64,000 nucleotides of DNA, taken from Acanthosepion esculentum (lineage: Eukaryota > Mollusca > Cephalopoda > Sepiida > Sepiidae). The position numbers were made by a program, and so were the translations under genes. Positions 22,616 to 34,500 of the stretch are shown here, one piece after another. Every line of letters begins with the position of its first letter. Within the stretch, counting starts at the first letter, position 1. The notes below the pieces were generated by a model. That model saw nothing but the letters and a program-made list of their open reading frames with translations, made no database searches and was not told where the DNA came from. The DNA lies in contig OZ038488.1 of the NCBI GenBank assembly GCA_964036315.1, forward strand, positions 64,024,254 to 64,088,253, in the 5' to 3' direction.

Positions 22616-22974
22616 ATTGCATTTTTTAATGCACTATTTTCGTTTTATTTCTGATGCAGTTTTTTTCTTTTTTTTTTTCATTATTTACTTAAAAAATGTT
22701 ACGTTTATTGAGCACAAAAGTTAATATATTTCTTTAATGATTAAAAAAAAAAGATCAGAATATGCGGCTAGAGGTGTAGAAATATAGGAGAGGTACAGCA
22801 CCACAAAATAAAATGTCGGCTGCTAAATCAAATGTTAAAAGTAGATGTTAATCAAATATTAAATTTTAAAAAATATTGATTTTGATTCTGTATTTATTTC
22901 ATCTGCTGCCCTACGATAATTAAATATTCGTTTTTACTTATTTTCTCTCGAATGAGAATCTTTGGTGATTTTTC

Positions 22975-23100
22975 TAAGCGTAGCTTAGATGTGGCACAAA
23001 GCCGAAAGTTTGAGACACCCAGTGAGAATCGAAATCACTATTCAGTCATAACTGATCTATCGAGACATGCTTGCTAACCATTACACCATGTGACTCTAGG
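22975..23100 (-). repeat. tRNA-derived SINE
   Basis: On the minus strand: an A-box-like tggtgtaatggttagcaagc and a B-box-like gatttcgattctcac, followed by a tail with ggctttgtgccacatctaag. The 59550-59640 element has the same head type. A part of this tail (tttgtgccacatctaagcg) also occurs at 17545-17563, in the + orientation. Confidence 0.7.
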
Positions 23101-23329
23101 GTGAGATTAATGAAGTTTATAAAAAAAAAATCCTATATGCAAAAAGTGTATGGTATAAAATTTTCCGCATAGGATATTCTTAAATCTAAAGGTTTTAGAA
23201 GTTTTATTATTTATTTTGAAAATTAATGGCAGTAAATACTTTTTATACAAATAATACATCTCAGCAGCCCAACAGAACATAGATTGAAGACAAATTTGGT
23301 CTTCTGTTTAGTTTTCATTTCCAGTAAAC

Positions 23330-23790
23330 GACAAAGGGGCTTATAGTGCCATGGAGTCCTCACTTGCCTGTCTTGATAGAATTTAAAAGCATCTACGCGG
23401 CCCTGTAGGTGATGAATTATTTTCCACCCTACAACCCTTTTCCCACAAACAAAATGTCGGGAGCCTCTTATACTCTATCGTTATTGCCATGAAGCATTCT
23501 GACTAGTTACATTCCTTGATTCCAGCAGACCTGATCTTTGCAACTGGTACCCACTACGCCATGTATACAAGGATGAATCAACTTTATTTCCTTTGTATTC
23601 CATTTGTCAGAAAGAAGTTCCATTCAGACTTCTTCCCAAGAACTGCTGCTTTATGGAACTGACTCCCAGCAAGATGTTTTCCTAATCAATTAAGCTTGAT
23701 CTCTAGGATTAAACATCTTTCCCACCTAACCTCATGAACTTCACTTCTTGCCTTTATTAACAACACCACACGGTAACCCTCTCTACCACG
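23330..23790 (+). pseudogene. LINE ORF2 C-terminal fragment
   Basis: The + strand translation includes DLIFATGTHYAMYTRMNQ, then VRKKFHSDFFPRTAALWN, followed by a stop and LPARCFPNQ. This is the conserved C-terminal signature (FFPRTAALWNSLP type) of Jockey/CR1-like non-LTR retrotransposons. Upstream parts are frameshifted. It is a 5'-truncated dead copy. Confidence 0.65.
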
Positions 23791-23914
23791 AATCACTAAA
23801 ATGAAATCTTCAAGAATGTTTATTTTTCATTTTTAAAAATCATTTTAAACTTTAGGCATCAAAAATTTATGCCGAAATAGTGGAGGTACCTACATGAGTC
23901 TTGGGCCTGGTGTT

Positions 23915-24039
23915 GGATATAAGAGAGTTGTCGGGACCGGAGAATAAGTCTCTTATATCCGGGTTTTGTCTACATTTGTTTAGGTAAGTATGGCTCTAAT
24001 TTCGGACCAGAGAAAATCTCTTATATCCGGGTTACACTG
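23915..24039. mobile_element. pogo-like MITE, copy D (left end lost)
   Basis: Begins at ggatataagagagttgtcgg without the cagtgtaaccc tip. The right end (ccgggttacactg, then TA) is intact. Confidence 0.75.
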
Positions 24040-24494
24040 TATATTCTTTCTCAGCCACTAGTACAGTAAAACTTTTAAGCTACAAATTTCGGTAGCCATC
24101 AATTTTATAATAAAAACTTGTGCATACGGAAAAAATTGCTTTAACACACTCGAGTCACGACATTCTTTAAAAGGATAACCATAAATCTTGCATATATTAT
24201 TAGTTTACATTTTTAACTGTTTCGTTTATCAAATTGTCTCTGGTTTGTTTGTTCCTATTACATTACTACTGAATAAATAGATTCATAATATAAATAAATA
24301 AATAAATAAAAACACAGAAAAGAACATTTTATTTTTCTAAAACCTTTCTCCCCTCTCTCATAAATATAGATCAGCAGGCAAAGTTTAAATAGTGTTTAAG
24401 TGGCTAGATGAGCGGACATGTGACAATGCTAAGTGGGTTAATCCAAAGTTCAAATGTTTCTTCCTACTTTTTTTTTTAGTTTTAATTTTTTTTC

Positions 24495-24495
24495 T

Positions 24496-24549
<54 letters not shown>
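24495..24549. repeat. (TG)n(TA)n microsatellite
   Basis: A short TG run leads into TA dinucleotides immediately before MITE copy E. Confidence 0.9.
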
Positions 24550-24552
<3 letters not shown>

Positions 24553-24684
24553 TAACCCGGATATAAGAGAGTTGTTGGGACCGGAGAAGAAGTATCTTAT
24601 ATTCGGGTTTGGTCTATTTTGTTTAGGTAAGTATGGCTCTAATTTGGGACCAGAGAAAATCTATCTTATATCCGAGTTACACTG
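24549..24684. mobile_element. pogo-like MITE, copy E
   Basis: Starts tagtgtaacccgg (first base altered) and ends ccgagttacactg followed by TA. The interior is in the same orientation as copy C. Confidence 0.8.
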
Positions 24685-24691
24685 TATATAT

Positions 24692-24779
24692 AATAGACCA
24701 AACCCTGATATAAGAGAAACCAGGATATAAGATACTACTTCTCCAGTCCCGGCAACTCTCTAATATCCGGGTTACACTG
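24692..24779. mobile_element. pogo-like MITE, copy F (partial)
   Basis: Starts internally at tagaccaaaccctgatataa and ends ccgggttacactg with TA. Orientation is opposite to copy E. The left third is missing. Confidence 0.75.
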
Positions 24780-25202
24780 TATATATATTATATATATTTT
24801 TATTTTTATTTTTTTTACTTTCATTTGTTTTAGTCCTTTGTTAAGGAATTTTACTTTTTTTTCTGCATTTAAAAAAAAAAATCAGACAGTTCTTAAAGGA
24901 TTATTGTTCACATGCTAGTTTGGTCATCCATACATCAACTTACGTAAATTTCCGTAAGAAAATTAAATGTAAAATTATATAAAAATAATTAAAGGGTGAA
25001 TATTAAAAAAAAAATAATACAATAGACTAGGTTTGTCTACTTTTTTTTTTTAGGGGAGTGGTTAACAAAAAAAAAACACTTATTAAAAGAAGACAGTTAC
25101 TAACATGCATTCTTTTAAATAAAAAACAAAAATGCTAAAATGAAGCCAAACAGTAAAAAAAAAAAAATGACTTGCCTAAAATTTGAGGTGCAAAACTTTG
25201 TA

Positions 25203-25371
25203 CAGTGTAACCCGGATATAAGAGAAACCCGGATATAAGAGATTTTATCTGGTCCCAAATTAGAGCCATACTTACCTAAACAAAATAGACCAAACTCGGA
25301 TATAAGAGAAACCCGGATATAAGAGACTTCTTGTCCGGTCCCGACAACTCTCTTATATCCGGGTTACACTG
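25203..25371. mobile_element. pogo-like MITE, copy G (169 bp)
   Basis: Same length as copy A, full ends, TA on both sides. The doubled subterminal repeat (aagagaaacccggatataag) is present on both sides. Confidence 0.85.
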
Positions 25372-25389
25372 TATCTATGAAACTCAAAT

Positions 25390-27430
25390 TGATGTTGTAA
25401 AAGAAATGCCAAAATAAAGCCTGGCGGTTTTTGTTTTTTTTAAAAAAAAGATGCAGGTATAAAACTTGGTTTTCAAAAATTTTTTTTTAAAAATCAAGTC
25501 TGAAATAAGTTTTCTAGATGGTTTAAAAAGATACATTTTATGACTTAACCAATGGGTAAAGTTTAATTAGACCCCCATAGCTTTGAACTTTTGGTCCAAT
25601 TTTGAAACCAATTTTAAGCTATTTAAGGGTAGTTCTCAGCAGCTGAAATTAAAAGAAAAACAGAATGGTTTGGCTTTCACAGGTGAAACTTGTTGGCAGT
25701 TTCTGGGAGCCGAGCAAAGCTAAAAAGAAGAGAAGGATTTTGAAAATATGGCTGGTTCTTGGGGCTTAACTTAGATGAAAAAGAAAGCAGGTTTCAGCAT
25801 TCACAAAGATGTCGGTTGGTGCTGGAAACTGAACTTAGCTGAAAAAGAAAGCAGAATGTCTTTAGTTTTCACTGGTGAATGAACATGGGCTGCTTCTGGG
25901 AACAGAAAAACTAAAAGCCACTGCTGACAACTAACAGAATAAAGAGAAAAGAAAGTAACAGAAGAAAATTGTACAAATTTAGAGATATATGATTACCTTT
26001 CTATAGTTGTGAAAGTTTGTCACAAAATTAGAGATATTAACCCTGATTTTGAACTTTTTATGAAAACACAAGATTTATCTCATCTCAGATTGTAAAAGTG
26101 AACTATTGTCTAAACGAACCAGAAACCCAGTGACGCTTGTGAATCATCAACATTCTCAACTCATTTCAAAAGTTAAATGAATCAAAGTGAATATTTTGTT
26201 TATAATTGTTTTCATGAGCCCAACAGAATTGGAATTAGAACTTGTTATTTTGCCTCGGTTATGACGTTTACCAGATTTTTGTCTGGGAACTTTCTAAGAC
26301 TACTTTGTAAATGAATAAAAAACACCAATATTTATGCTAACTAGTTTTGACTTGTGAAAATTTCACGGTTTTCGTTTTTTAATATGCTGATGAATCTTAA
26401 TTCTTAAGTTATTGCATGAGTAAGCTCATGGTGAGTTCTATGACAATAAAATCTCTGTAGAAATTCCCCTATCACATCGTTAAATATTTGAGCTTAACTT
26501 TAACGAAACATGACAACAATCATAAACATGAATGCTGGTCATTATTTTAAGAAGTGGGTACAAATGAAATGATTTGAAATTAATAACTTTTCCTATTTCA
26601 TCAAAACAGGTGTTAAACACTTCTATCTTCCATTCTTTCTTTCATTTTCTCACTGAAGCTAAGTAGTGTCATTCCCCTCTTTCTATGGAGTGACAGAACT
26701 AATTTCAACTCGATTTAAAATCAAAGTTATCAATTTCTGTGAATTCCTAAACAAAATGCAATGAGTTGGTGTTAATTTTTTAATTTAGCATTAAAAATCT
26801 TTATTAGATAATTCAGAATTCATCTTTTCTGCAACTTTCATTCTTTTTTTGTTGCAAATGAATAAAGTGGTACTTTTTTATTTACTTTTATTCATTTAAA
26901 TCTGATCCAATAAAAATGCAATGTTTATTTTGTAGCAAGAACAGTCGATTGCTTAGCTGTTTTTTTTTGTAAAAAAAACTCATTCAAAAGAAGCCGTTAT
27001 TGATCAATATTTAAGAAAATCAGTAAATTAAATTTCAATTTTGTTTGAATAGTTTCAAGTTGAAATTAAATCTGCACCCCTTTCTAAGCAATCAAAACGG
27101 AATAGCCCATTATTTATGATATTGGTAGGGCGTAACGGTTGTGCAAAGTAACAAAGAGTGGGACACACACACAATTACAATAGGATGGTACAGGCTCATT
27201 GCCAGAATGTTTTGAGGGGCTGAAAGTAAGAATTTGCAAATTCTTACTTGCAGCTCACATCACATCATTTTCATATTGAGACAACCTCCAGCCTTGGTGT
27301 TGGGCCTGTTATAGTAGAACACCATGATTGATCTCCTTTTCTTAAAATTTGTTTCAGCAAACTATAACACCTAGTCTGTATGTCATGCGTTTATAATCAG
27401 AATGTCATGAATTATTGTTACCGACATAAT
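25390..27430. other. Intergenic with degenerate repeats
   Basis: 25660-25930 has a loosely repeated unit (ctgaaaaagaaagcag, gctgcttctgggaac). 26430-26690 is related to 46430-46860 (gttaaatatttgagcttaac, ttattttaagaagtgggtac). No gene is visible. Confidence 0.5.
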
Positions 27431-27435
27431 AATGC

Positions 27436-27438
<3 letters not shown>

Positions 27439-27473
<35 letters not shown>

Positions 27474-27531
27474 CATTTTTATGTTTATACATTCTTTAAA
27501 AATGTCTTAATATAATTGTCGTTCTTTGTCC

Positions 27532-27580
<49 letters not shown>
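27439..27580. repeat. Two (TA)n arrays around a mini-foldback
   Basis: TA arrays at 27439-27471 and 27537-27580 flank about 65 bp containing gacatttttatgtttataca and gtctttgtccatttcata-like sequence. Those are the outermost parts of the inverted repeat at 51825-52366, so this is an internally deleted relative. Confidence 0.65.
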
Positions 27581-27582
<2 letters not shown>

Positions 27583-28260
27583 AGAATCTATCTTAGATAT
27601 CTATAAGTCTACCATTTATCCATGCTTAGAATTTTGCTGCCATTTATGCTCTGGTGCCCCTGCTATTTACCTTGAGCTCCTTGATAAAATCCAAAGAACA
27701 ATCAGCAATATCATTGATCCTGATCTGATGGCGAGGCTTCAATCACTTTCCCACCACTGCAAGGGTGTCTTTTCTATAAATAGTTCCATTGTAAATTTTC
27801 GGATGACTTTTTTTGTGCTATGGGATCTGGACTTTATGAATTTAAGCACAGCACTAGCCTGGTTTTGAGATCTCATCAATTTACAGTTGAGTTGGCTAGA
27901 TGTAACCATAAATTTTATGCTGTTTCTTTTCTTGCACTTCGCTTGTAGAACTCACTTCTGGCTCCATGCTTTCCAGCCAATTTTAATCTGCAAAACTTTA
28001 AATGCAATGGTAATCAATATGTACTGTCCTCCTGATTACTCTTTCCTCTTCCCGTTCATTATTAATGTTTCTGTTCCTAATTCTTTCACACCCTGTAACC
28101 CCTTGTGCCTTACTTTGCATGGGGTGATACTTATTAATATATATATATTTGAGAGAATAGAAATTTTACATCTAACTCAATCATGTCTCCCCCCCCCCAC
28201 TTCGTTAATTTACATATGCTTAGTACTGCCCATCAAAAATGTGTAAATTTCTTTTCATTT
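27581..28260 (+). pseudogene. LINE (Jockey/CR1-like) C-terminal fragment, family with 57142 copy
   Basis: The + strand translation begins PESILDIYKSTIYPCLEFCC, then SGAPAIYLELLDKIQRTISN and IIDPDLMARLQSLSHH. This parallels SPESILQVYKSTIRPCMEYC and LDKIQRWICNVIGPDL of the minus-strand copy at 57142-57765. Later frames give CFPANFNLQNFKCNGNQY, the C-terminal tail. Several frameshifts make it a pseudogene. Confidence 0.75.
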
Positions 28261-28460
28261 TTCGTTTCAACCTTTGGAAGTAAAGTCTGATGATCCACGG
28301 TCCTTTAAAAGGGCTGTTGTGAAATAATTTATTACATGGAGACTTAAAGTGGTCTGTTTTTATTTTTATTTAAATTATTAGCTCTGATTTACATTGAGCT
28401 CTCTGGATTTTATCCTCCTTGGGTCTACCCATATGGATTACCTAGTTTTTCGTAAATTAA

Positions 28461-28640
28461 ATATATATATATATATAAGTGAACATAGAAGTCAACACTT
28501 AGAGGCTCTAAGTGTTGACTTCTATGTTCACTTTTATATTTACACACGCTCTATCTCTGATATTGAGCACTTTATCCCATAAATATAGCACACTTTAAGA
28601 CTATATTTCTTCATATATATATATATATATATATATATAC
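28461..28640. repeat. Perfect 55-bp palindrome, same family as the 3828 foldback
   Basis: 28478-28504 and 28506-28532 are perfect 27-bp inverted arms around a single G. The arm sequence (agtgaacatagaagtcaaca) equals the outer 27 bp of the 3828-3960 hairpin. The following segment to about 28614 (ctctatctctgatattgagc) also matches. (TA)n lies on both sides. It is evidently a symmetric internal deletion derivative. Confidence 0.85.
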
Positions 28641-28892
28641 ACGCAAAGTAAATACATTATAAATCTCTATTACTAAACTTAAGATTGTGTGCATGTGTTA
28701 CAAATGAAAAAGGCAAGAAGAGTGATTTGAAGGATTTAATGTACAACTGTAAGGCAAAAAAAACTGGCCTTGGGTTCAAAAACCTGAATGGAAGTGAAAA
28801 AAAATAATTGTTCAAGTATTCTCTCAGTTTTCCTTCAAAGTTTGACAGAATATCCAATGTGTGATTATCCTGTTGTATATTGAAACCCTGAG

Positions 28893-29039
28893 TTAGACAT
28901 GCAATTGACAGCTGAGTTGATAGTCAATGTTGTGAACATCAAGGAACAAATAAAGAAGACTGTTCATCACTTTTTCAATGTTGTGGTCTTTGTTGCCCTT
29001 TATGTTCTCTTCAATTGATCGGAGATTTTCTTTTGCTTT
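28893..29039 (-). CDS. FAAP100: FAAP100 exon 7 (last)
   Basis: Acceptor tttttcattccacag, then 48 codons (KAKENLRSIEENIKGNKDHN and so on to CQLHV) and a TAA. The amphipathic helix pattern matches the C-terminal tail of FAAP100. An ATTAAA variant poly(A) signal lies on the minus strand at 28740-28735. Confidence 0.8.
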   Translation of the reverse strand, partial: KAKENLRSIEENIKGNKDHNIEKVMNSLLYLFLDVHNIDYQLSCQLHV

Positions 29040-31519
29040 CTGTGGAATGAAAAAACCCAAAAAAAAACAAGAAAGTAATGAATGTTTATGCAATAAAACT
29101 GCTCAGAAGTATTAGCATTTCACTATAGATATTTACTAAGCTTAGCTAAGTCTGGCACAAGTTCATAAGCGTAAAGCATGTAACAAAGTGAAACTCACTA
29201 GACTAGCAAATGTGTCATGACAAGTTTCAACAATACATTGAACATCAGGAAGAAAGGGACTGTCAGTGAACAAGAATTAAGCAAAGCGTTGCTGACAAAA
29301 CAGGGCTATTAGATGTAATATATTATAAATGTACTGTTTTTACTGGAATGCAAAAACAAAAAGAAAAGATTATCCTAAATTAATGAGACCTATTACTAAC
29401 AGACTGGTCTATTGTATCGGAAATTAATGGGGCCTATTACTAGTAGACTGGGTCTATTGTATGTATCATGTGATTTTACTACAGAAATGCATTGTAAGTG
29501 ATTTTACTATAGAATTGGAATCGGAATCACAGAGAAAAAACAAAGATGATCAAGAATTAAAAGGCAAATGTTATTGACAGACAGGGTCTATTATATGTAA
29601 CTACAAATGACTTTACTACAGAAATGCATTTTTTTTTTTACAATGATGTTCACTCTGTATAAGGCCCAAGAGCCACTCGAGGTAGAAGGTTACAGCTTAA
29701 GAGGCACCATCCCAAGCAAAGTGATACTGCAACCAAGATGTAAGGGGCCACCGGAAGTGAGAGAGAAGGAAAACGCTTTAGAAGGAACCGGAAACCCAAT
29801 CCTAAATAGAAAACAAAAGGATAAACCTCTACTCCTGCTCAATAGATTGAGGAGGAGTGTGAACTAGACATTAAGTAAACCTTTCTACTTCTATTTTAAG
29901 TGCTTTTGAGACATGAAAAACAAAACAGTACCACCTATTCTTAAACATAGGTGAACCTACCTACTCCTATTGAGGGGAAAAAAGTAAATAGTAGATAAAA
30001 GATCAGAGTTTTAGGCAGAGACATTTGAAGTACAGTTGAAGTAAATTTTAAGTGATTTTATTATAGAGATGAAGTGGAAATAAAAAGAAAAGAACGAACA
30101 GATAGTAAATATTACTGACTGGGGCTACTAAATGTATCAAACTGCAAATGTATTTGCTACAGAAATACATTGTAAGCGATTTTACTATAGAAAAGGATTG
30201 GAAACAATGATCTGGTATAAAAAGCAAATCTTACTGAGAGAGAGAGAGAGAGAGGGGATCTTTTTTATAAAGATAGATTTCAGCTTTTCATTTTTCATTG
30301 TTTTGCTATGCAGAGATTCAAAAAAACAAATCTTGTGTTTTGGCCATGTAAAGTTTGAAAGTCAAGTTAAACTGGGAACATCTATGTTGTAAATAGAGAA
30401 GGTTGACACACAGAAAAATAAGGAGTAGTTTATTCCAGGGAATAATATGGAACACAACACAAATGTAATAAACAGTTAATCGTTAAGTCCTCTCCCTCAG
30501 TAAGAGAGAGTGCTGTTTAAATAGTCTTAGACCAGTCCATCTTGTGGGGATGTTCAGCTACTCCACAACAATCTACAAGTATTTTTTTTTTAATCATTTC
30601 ACCCTATATTGAAAGATAATAAACGCCATTAGGATGCAGGGGGTTGCTGAGAGAGAAAGAAACAGAGAGAACAGGATTCCTGGAGACCAAAGATGACCAT
30701 TGACATTGATTTTCAAAAATTTAAATACAAAGTTGACAAGAAAGCAGGATGCCAGAAAAGAGTTCCACAAGCAAGCAGTGCAAAATAAGGAACAATTAGC
30801 ATAGAAGTTATGGATGCATCTAGCAATTTCAAAAGTGAAATCATGAGACCTAGCTGCCAATATAGTACTGCACTTAAATTCGTGAAGTTGAGGTACCAAA
30901 GAGGAAAGCTCATCAGAACAGTTACCAGGAAAATATTCGTAGAAGAGGCAAATGGAAGCTACATTAATGCAGTGGGACTGAAGCTGAAATGCCAGGTCAT
31001 GAGCGATAACATTGTTGATTATTCTTTTGATTTTGTCAAGAATCTCTAGATACATAGCAGAAGCACCAGACCAGATATGGCAACAATATTTGATGCACAG
31101 ATAAATAGTAGATAGATAGAGTCTGGTGAGGAAAACTCTAGCACAATATAAGGAATGGACTGTCCTAGCAATATAGCAGTTGATTCAATACATTCATTTT
31201 TTTAATCCTTTCATCCCAAGCAAGGCAATAAAGCTACTAACATGCAAGAGGTTACTGATTGTGAGAGAATATGAGAAAAAACTATTAATGAAAAAGGACA
31301 ATAAAAGAATAAGAAGACAGAAGATAGCAATTACATTTAAACTTTGAAGATCAAAGTTGACTGGGTAGCAAGAATTGCGAGAGAAGAAAATTTACAAATT
31401 ATAGAATAATTGGTACAACATTCTTTAATTAAAAGGGATGATACAGAACTTGTAAGGGACATTTTATGCATTTCTTCATCATTGTACTGCAAAATGGAGT
31501 TGTATGTCAATTTACTACA

Positions 31520-31572
<53 letters not shown>

Positions 31573-34500
31573 TTTATAATATTATATCTTGCTTATGCTA
31601 CTCGCCGTGACATCATTAGAATTCTCTCTGACCGACTCTAATGGACTTCTACTGACTCTGGGTTCTTTGTTTAAGGTGTCTTGCCTAATTCATTTTGGGA
31701 GGTATCTTATTTACTCCACAACAATATATTTAGGGTGGGGGATTAAAAGGTTATCAGACCACAGCGAGATTATAATATTACAAAGAAAGTCATGAGATAC
31801 AAGGAAATAAACACAGACAATAAAATGCTTTAGTATACATTGCAGAGAAATGATTGTATATGTTAAAGAACATGTATACAGAATTTTTAAAAAATGCTTA
31901 TCTGTTGGTGGCAACATGTTTTATCAGAGGTGTCTGTGGGAGACCTCTTTATCAGGTGTCCAAGATGTCTGCCTCATTTGGCAGTCAAAAAATAAGAAAA
32001 AATTTTAATTTTTGTTTCTTTTGTCAGTAAAATAATTGTTCTGATGCATCATGGGATATTCGATATTTTATTTAATTAATTTTTTTGATAATCTAACTTT
32101 TTCTTTCTTTATTGTTATTTACCATTCTTATCTCTATTTTAAACTATTTTTATTGCTTAACTTTTAATTTTTCTTTTATTATTAATTATTTTGGTTCCAG
32201 ATTATTACTTAGTCTAGTAATAAGGGTTGGGAGTTATTTAGTAATTTATTTATTACTATCACTACACACCTTTCAGGTTTTAGTACTACCAAGAGAGATT
32301 TACACGCTTGAATCATCTCATGACCAAGATATAATTTGACTATTTGGAAATCATTTTAAGAACTTTTTATTAAATAATATTAAGAATGATAATTTTTGGA
32401 TTGATCATGAATGTATTATTTATAAGTGCTCATAAAACTTTAGTAATAATGTTAAAATACGAAGTAAAATAAAGATATAATTATTCATGTTAGCGGACAT
32501 TATGGGTAAGTCTGAGAAGAGAATAAGAATAGTCCAAAAATAAACCAGACATAACATTTACTCTATTGCAAAACAATAAACATACAAAACTTTTACCTTT
32601 TGTAAATGTTTTTTGTTATAAAACAATGAAAGTTCTGCTTTCAAAAAGGTCTAGCTTATACTGTCAGAAGAGGGACAGATGGGTCCTTGTTTTCTGTCCA
32701 CATCCTGGAGGTGAAAAGATAACCAAAAGCATCATATCTCCCATTGAGGTAGCAAGAAGACGTTCCATGATTGGACAGTTTTGTGACCAATCAAGAACTC
32801 CCATACATGTAGACTTTGGTAAAGCCTTAAACCATATTGCTTCTACATGTGTGTTTTGACCAGCGTGTGAGTGCGTGTTAAGGTATATGTGTGTGTTGTG
32901 AGTGTGCATGTTAAGGTATATGTGTGTGTTGTGAGTGTGCATGTTAACTCAATACAAAGGAGGCTTACCTGTATTTCAGTAATAAACTTGGAGATGTCAA
33001 GAGCTTTGGCCAATCCTATAGGTAGTAACCTCTGTTAAAACAATAAAATAACATGTTAAAATTACAAGTCAGTTTGCTGGATTAATAAAGTATACCATTT
33101 CACAAACAGTTCTATCTTATTTATTCTCTTTAATATAAAAAACTGTTTCAATTCATTCTTTCTTCCAAGAAAAAGGAATGAAATATCTTTACTACAATCT
33201 GTAGAAATATTTAGTTTACAGAAAAACTATGGACTTTGTGTTTATATTAATATTTGATATTTAAATTTTTTTTTTTTAAACAAAATACTGATAGTAAAAA
33301 ATAACAGATAAAAAAAGCTTACAAAATAACTTAGGATTAGTTATTTGTGTTGTTAGCAAAACAAACAGACCAACATGCAAATTACAGATTGAAGATACCA
33401 GAAATCAAACATGTACATCAAGTTAGACACCTGGGAAGCATATTAATGGATGGAAAGTGCGATACAGAAGTCCAAAGGTGCATTGACATAGCGAAAGGTG
33501 CCTTCCAAAAACTAAACAATGTATTAAGAAACAGAAACATATTGTTAGAAACAAAGAAAAGAGTACTGAACTATTATGTAATAGTAGTCCTCCTATTGTG
33601 GCAGTGAATGCTGAACAATTTCCTCATAGATGAAGTAGTGACTTGAAGCAGCAGAAATGTGGGTCTACAGAAGGATGCTGAGAATGCCATGGACAGAACA
33701 TGTGATCACATATTCTAGAGACAATGACAACAAAAAGGACACATGCTTAACATCAGGAAGAGACAGTTGATGGTTCTGGGACTCATAATGAGGAAGGAGG
33801 GCTTGGAAAATTTGATACTCACAGGATAGATTAAAGGCAAGAGAGATAGAGGAGAGAAACTCACAACCTATCTGGTGTGCTTGAGTGAATGGATGGTGGA
33901 GCAGGTTATGGAAGAAATAGCAAAAAGACAAAATTTATTAAGAGCTACAAAGGACAGGAAATTGTGGAGAGTCATGATCACCAACGTCCTGAAGGGTCAT
34001 GACACATAGAAGAAGAGGTAATAAGATGGTATAAAGCTAGTAATAAAATAATAATAATATATAGTGTATCAATCCTGAGTGTTGGGATGAATATATTTAG
34101 CAATATAATTTAATCAAAAGGACATATTTCTCATATTCAATCCCATGATTTAAAGAAGGTATACATGAAAAACTTAGGCGTGTTTATATTTATGATATGC
34201 TTTTGACCAGGTAGTGTATATATAAAGTCAGCAGTAAGCATTCATGATAAGGGTTTTCTTGTTTGCCTCTTTAGGCAATTGCAGAAAAACAAATAAGTTG
34301 CAAATCGAAGATGCAGCAAAATGAACAGTTGCTAATCCAAAGTGTAGCAAAAGAAACATGTGTAGCGAAACAATGTATGGCAAAACAGTTACAAATCTGA
34401 GGTGTGGCAAAAGAAAGTCACAAATCTGAGGCGTGGCAAAAGAAAGTCACAAATCTGAGGCGTGGCAAAAGAAAGTCACAAATCTGAGGTGTGGCAAAAG

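Noticed and set aside
16632..25371. Repeated cttatatccgggtttctctt hairpins as riboswitches or transcription terminators
   Set aside because: They have TA target duplications and terminal inverted repeats, so they are MITEs. The organism is eukaryotic.
27887..28246. 119-codon + strand frame
   Set aside because: Out-of-frame shadow of the decayed LINE fragment and its 3' region.
32566..32942. Overlapping frames of 97 (+) and 92 (-) codons
   Set aside because: No known family, located in an intron, and the minus frame depends on a short tandem TG-rich repeat. It may be part of an unidentified repeat.
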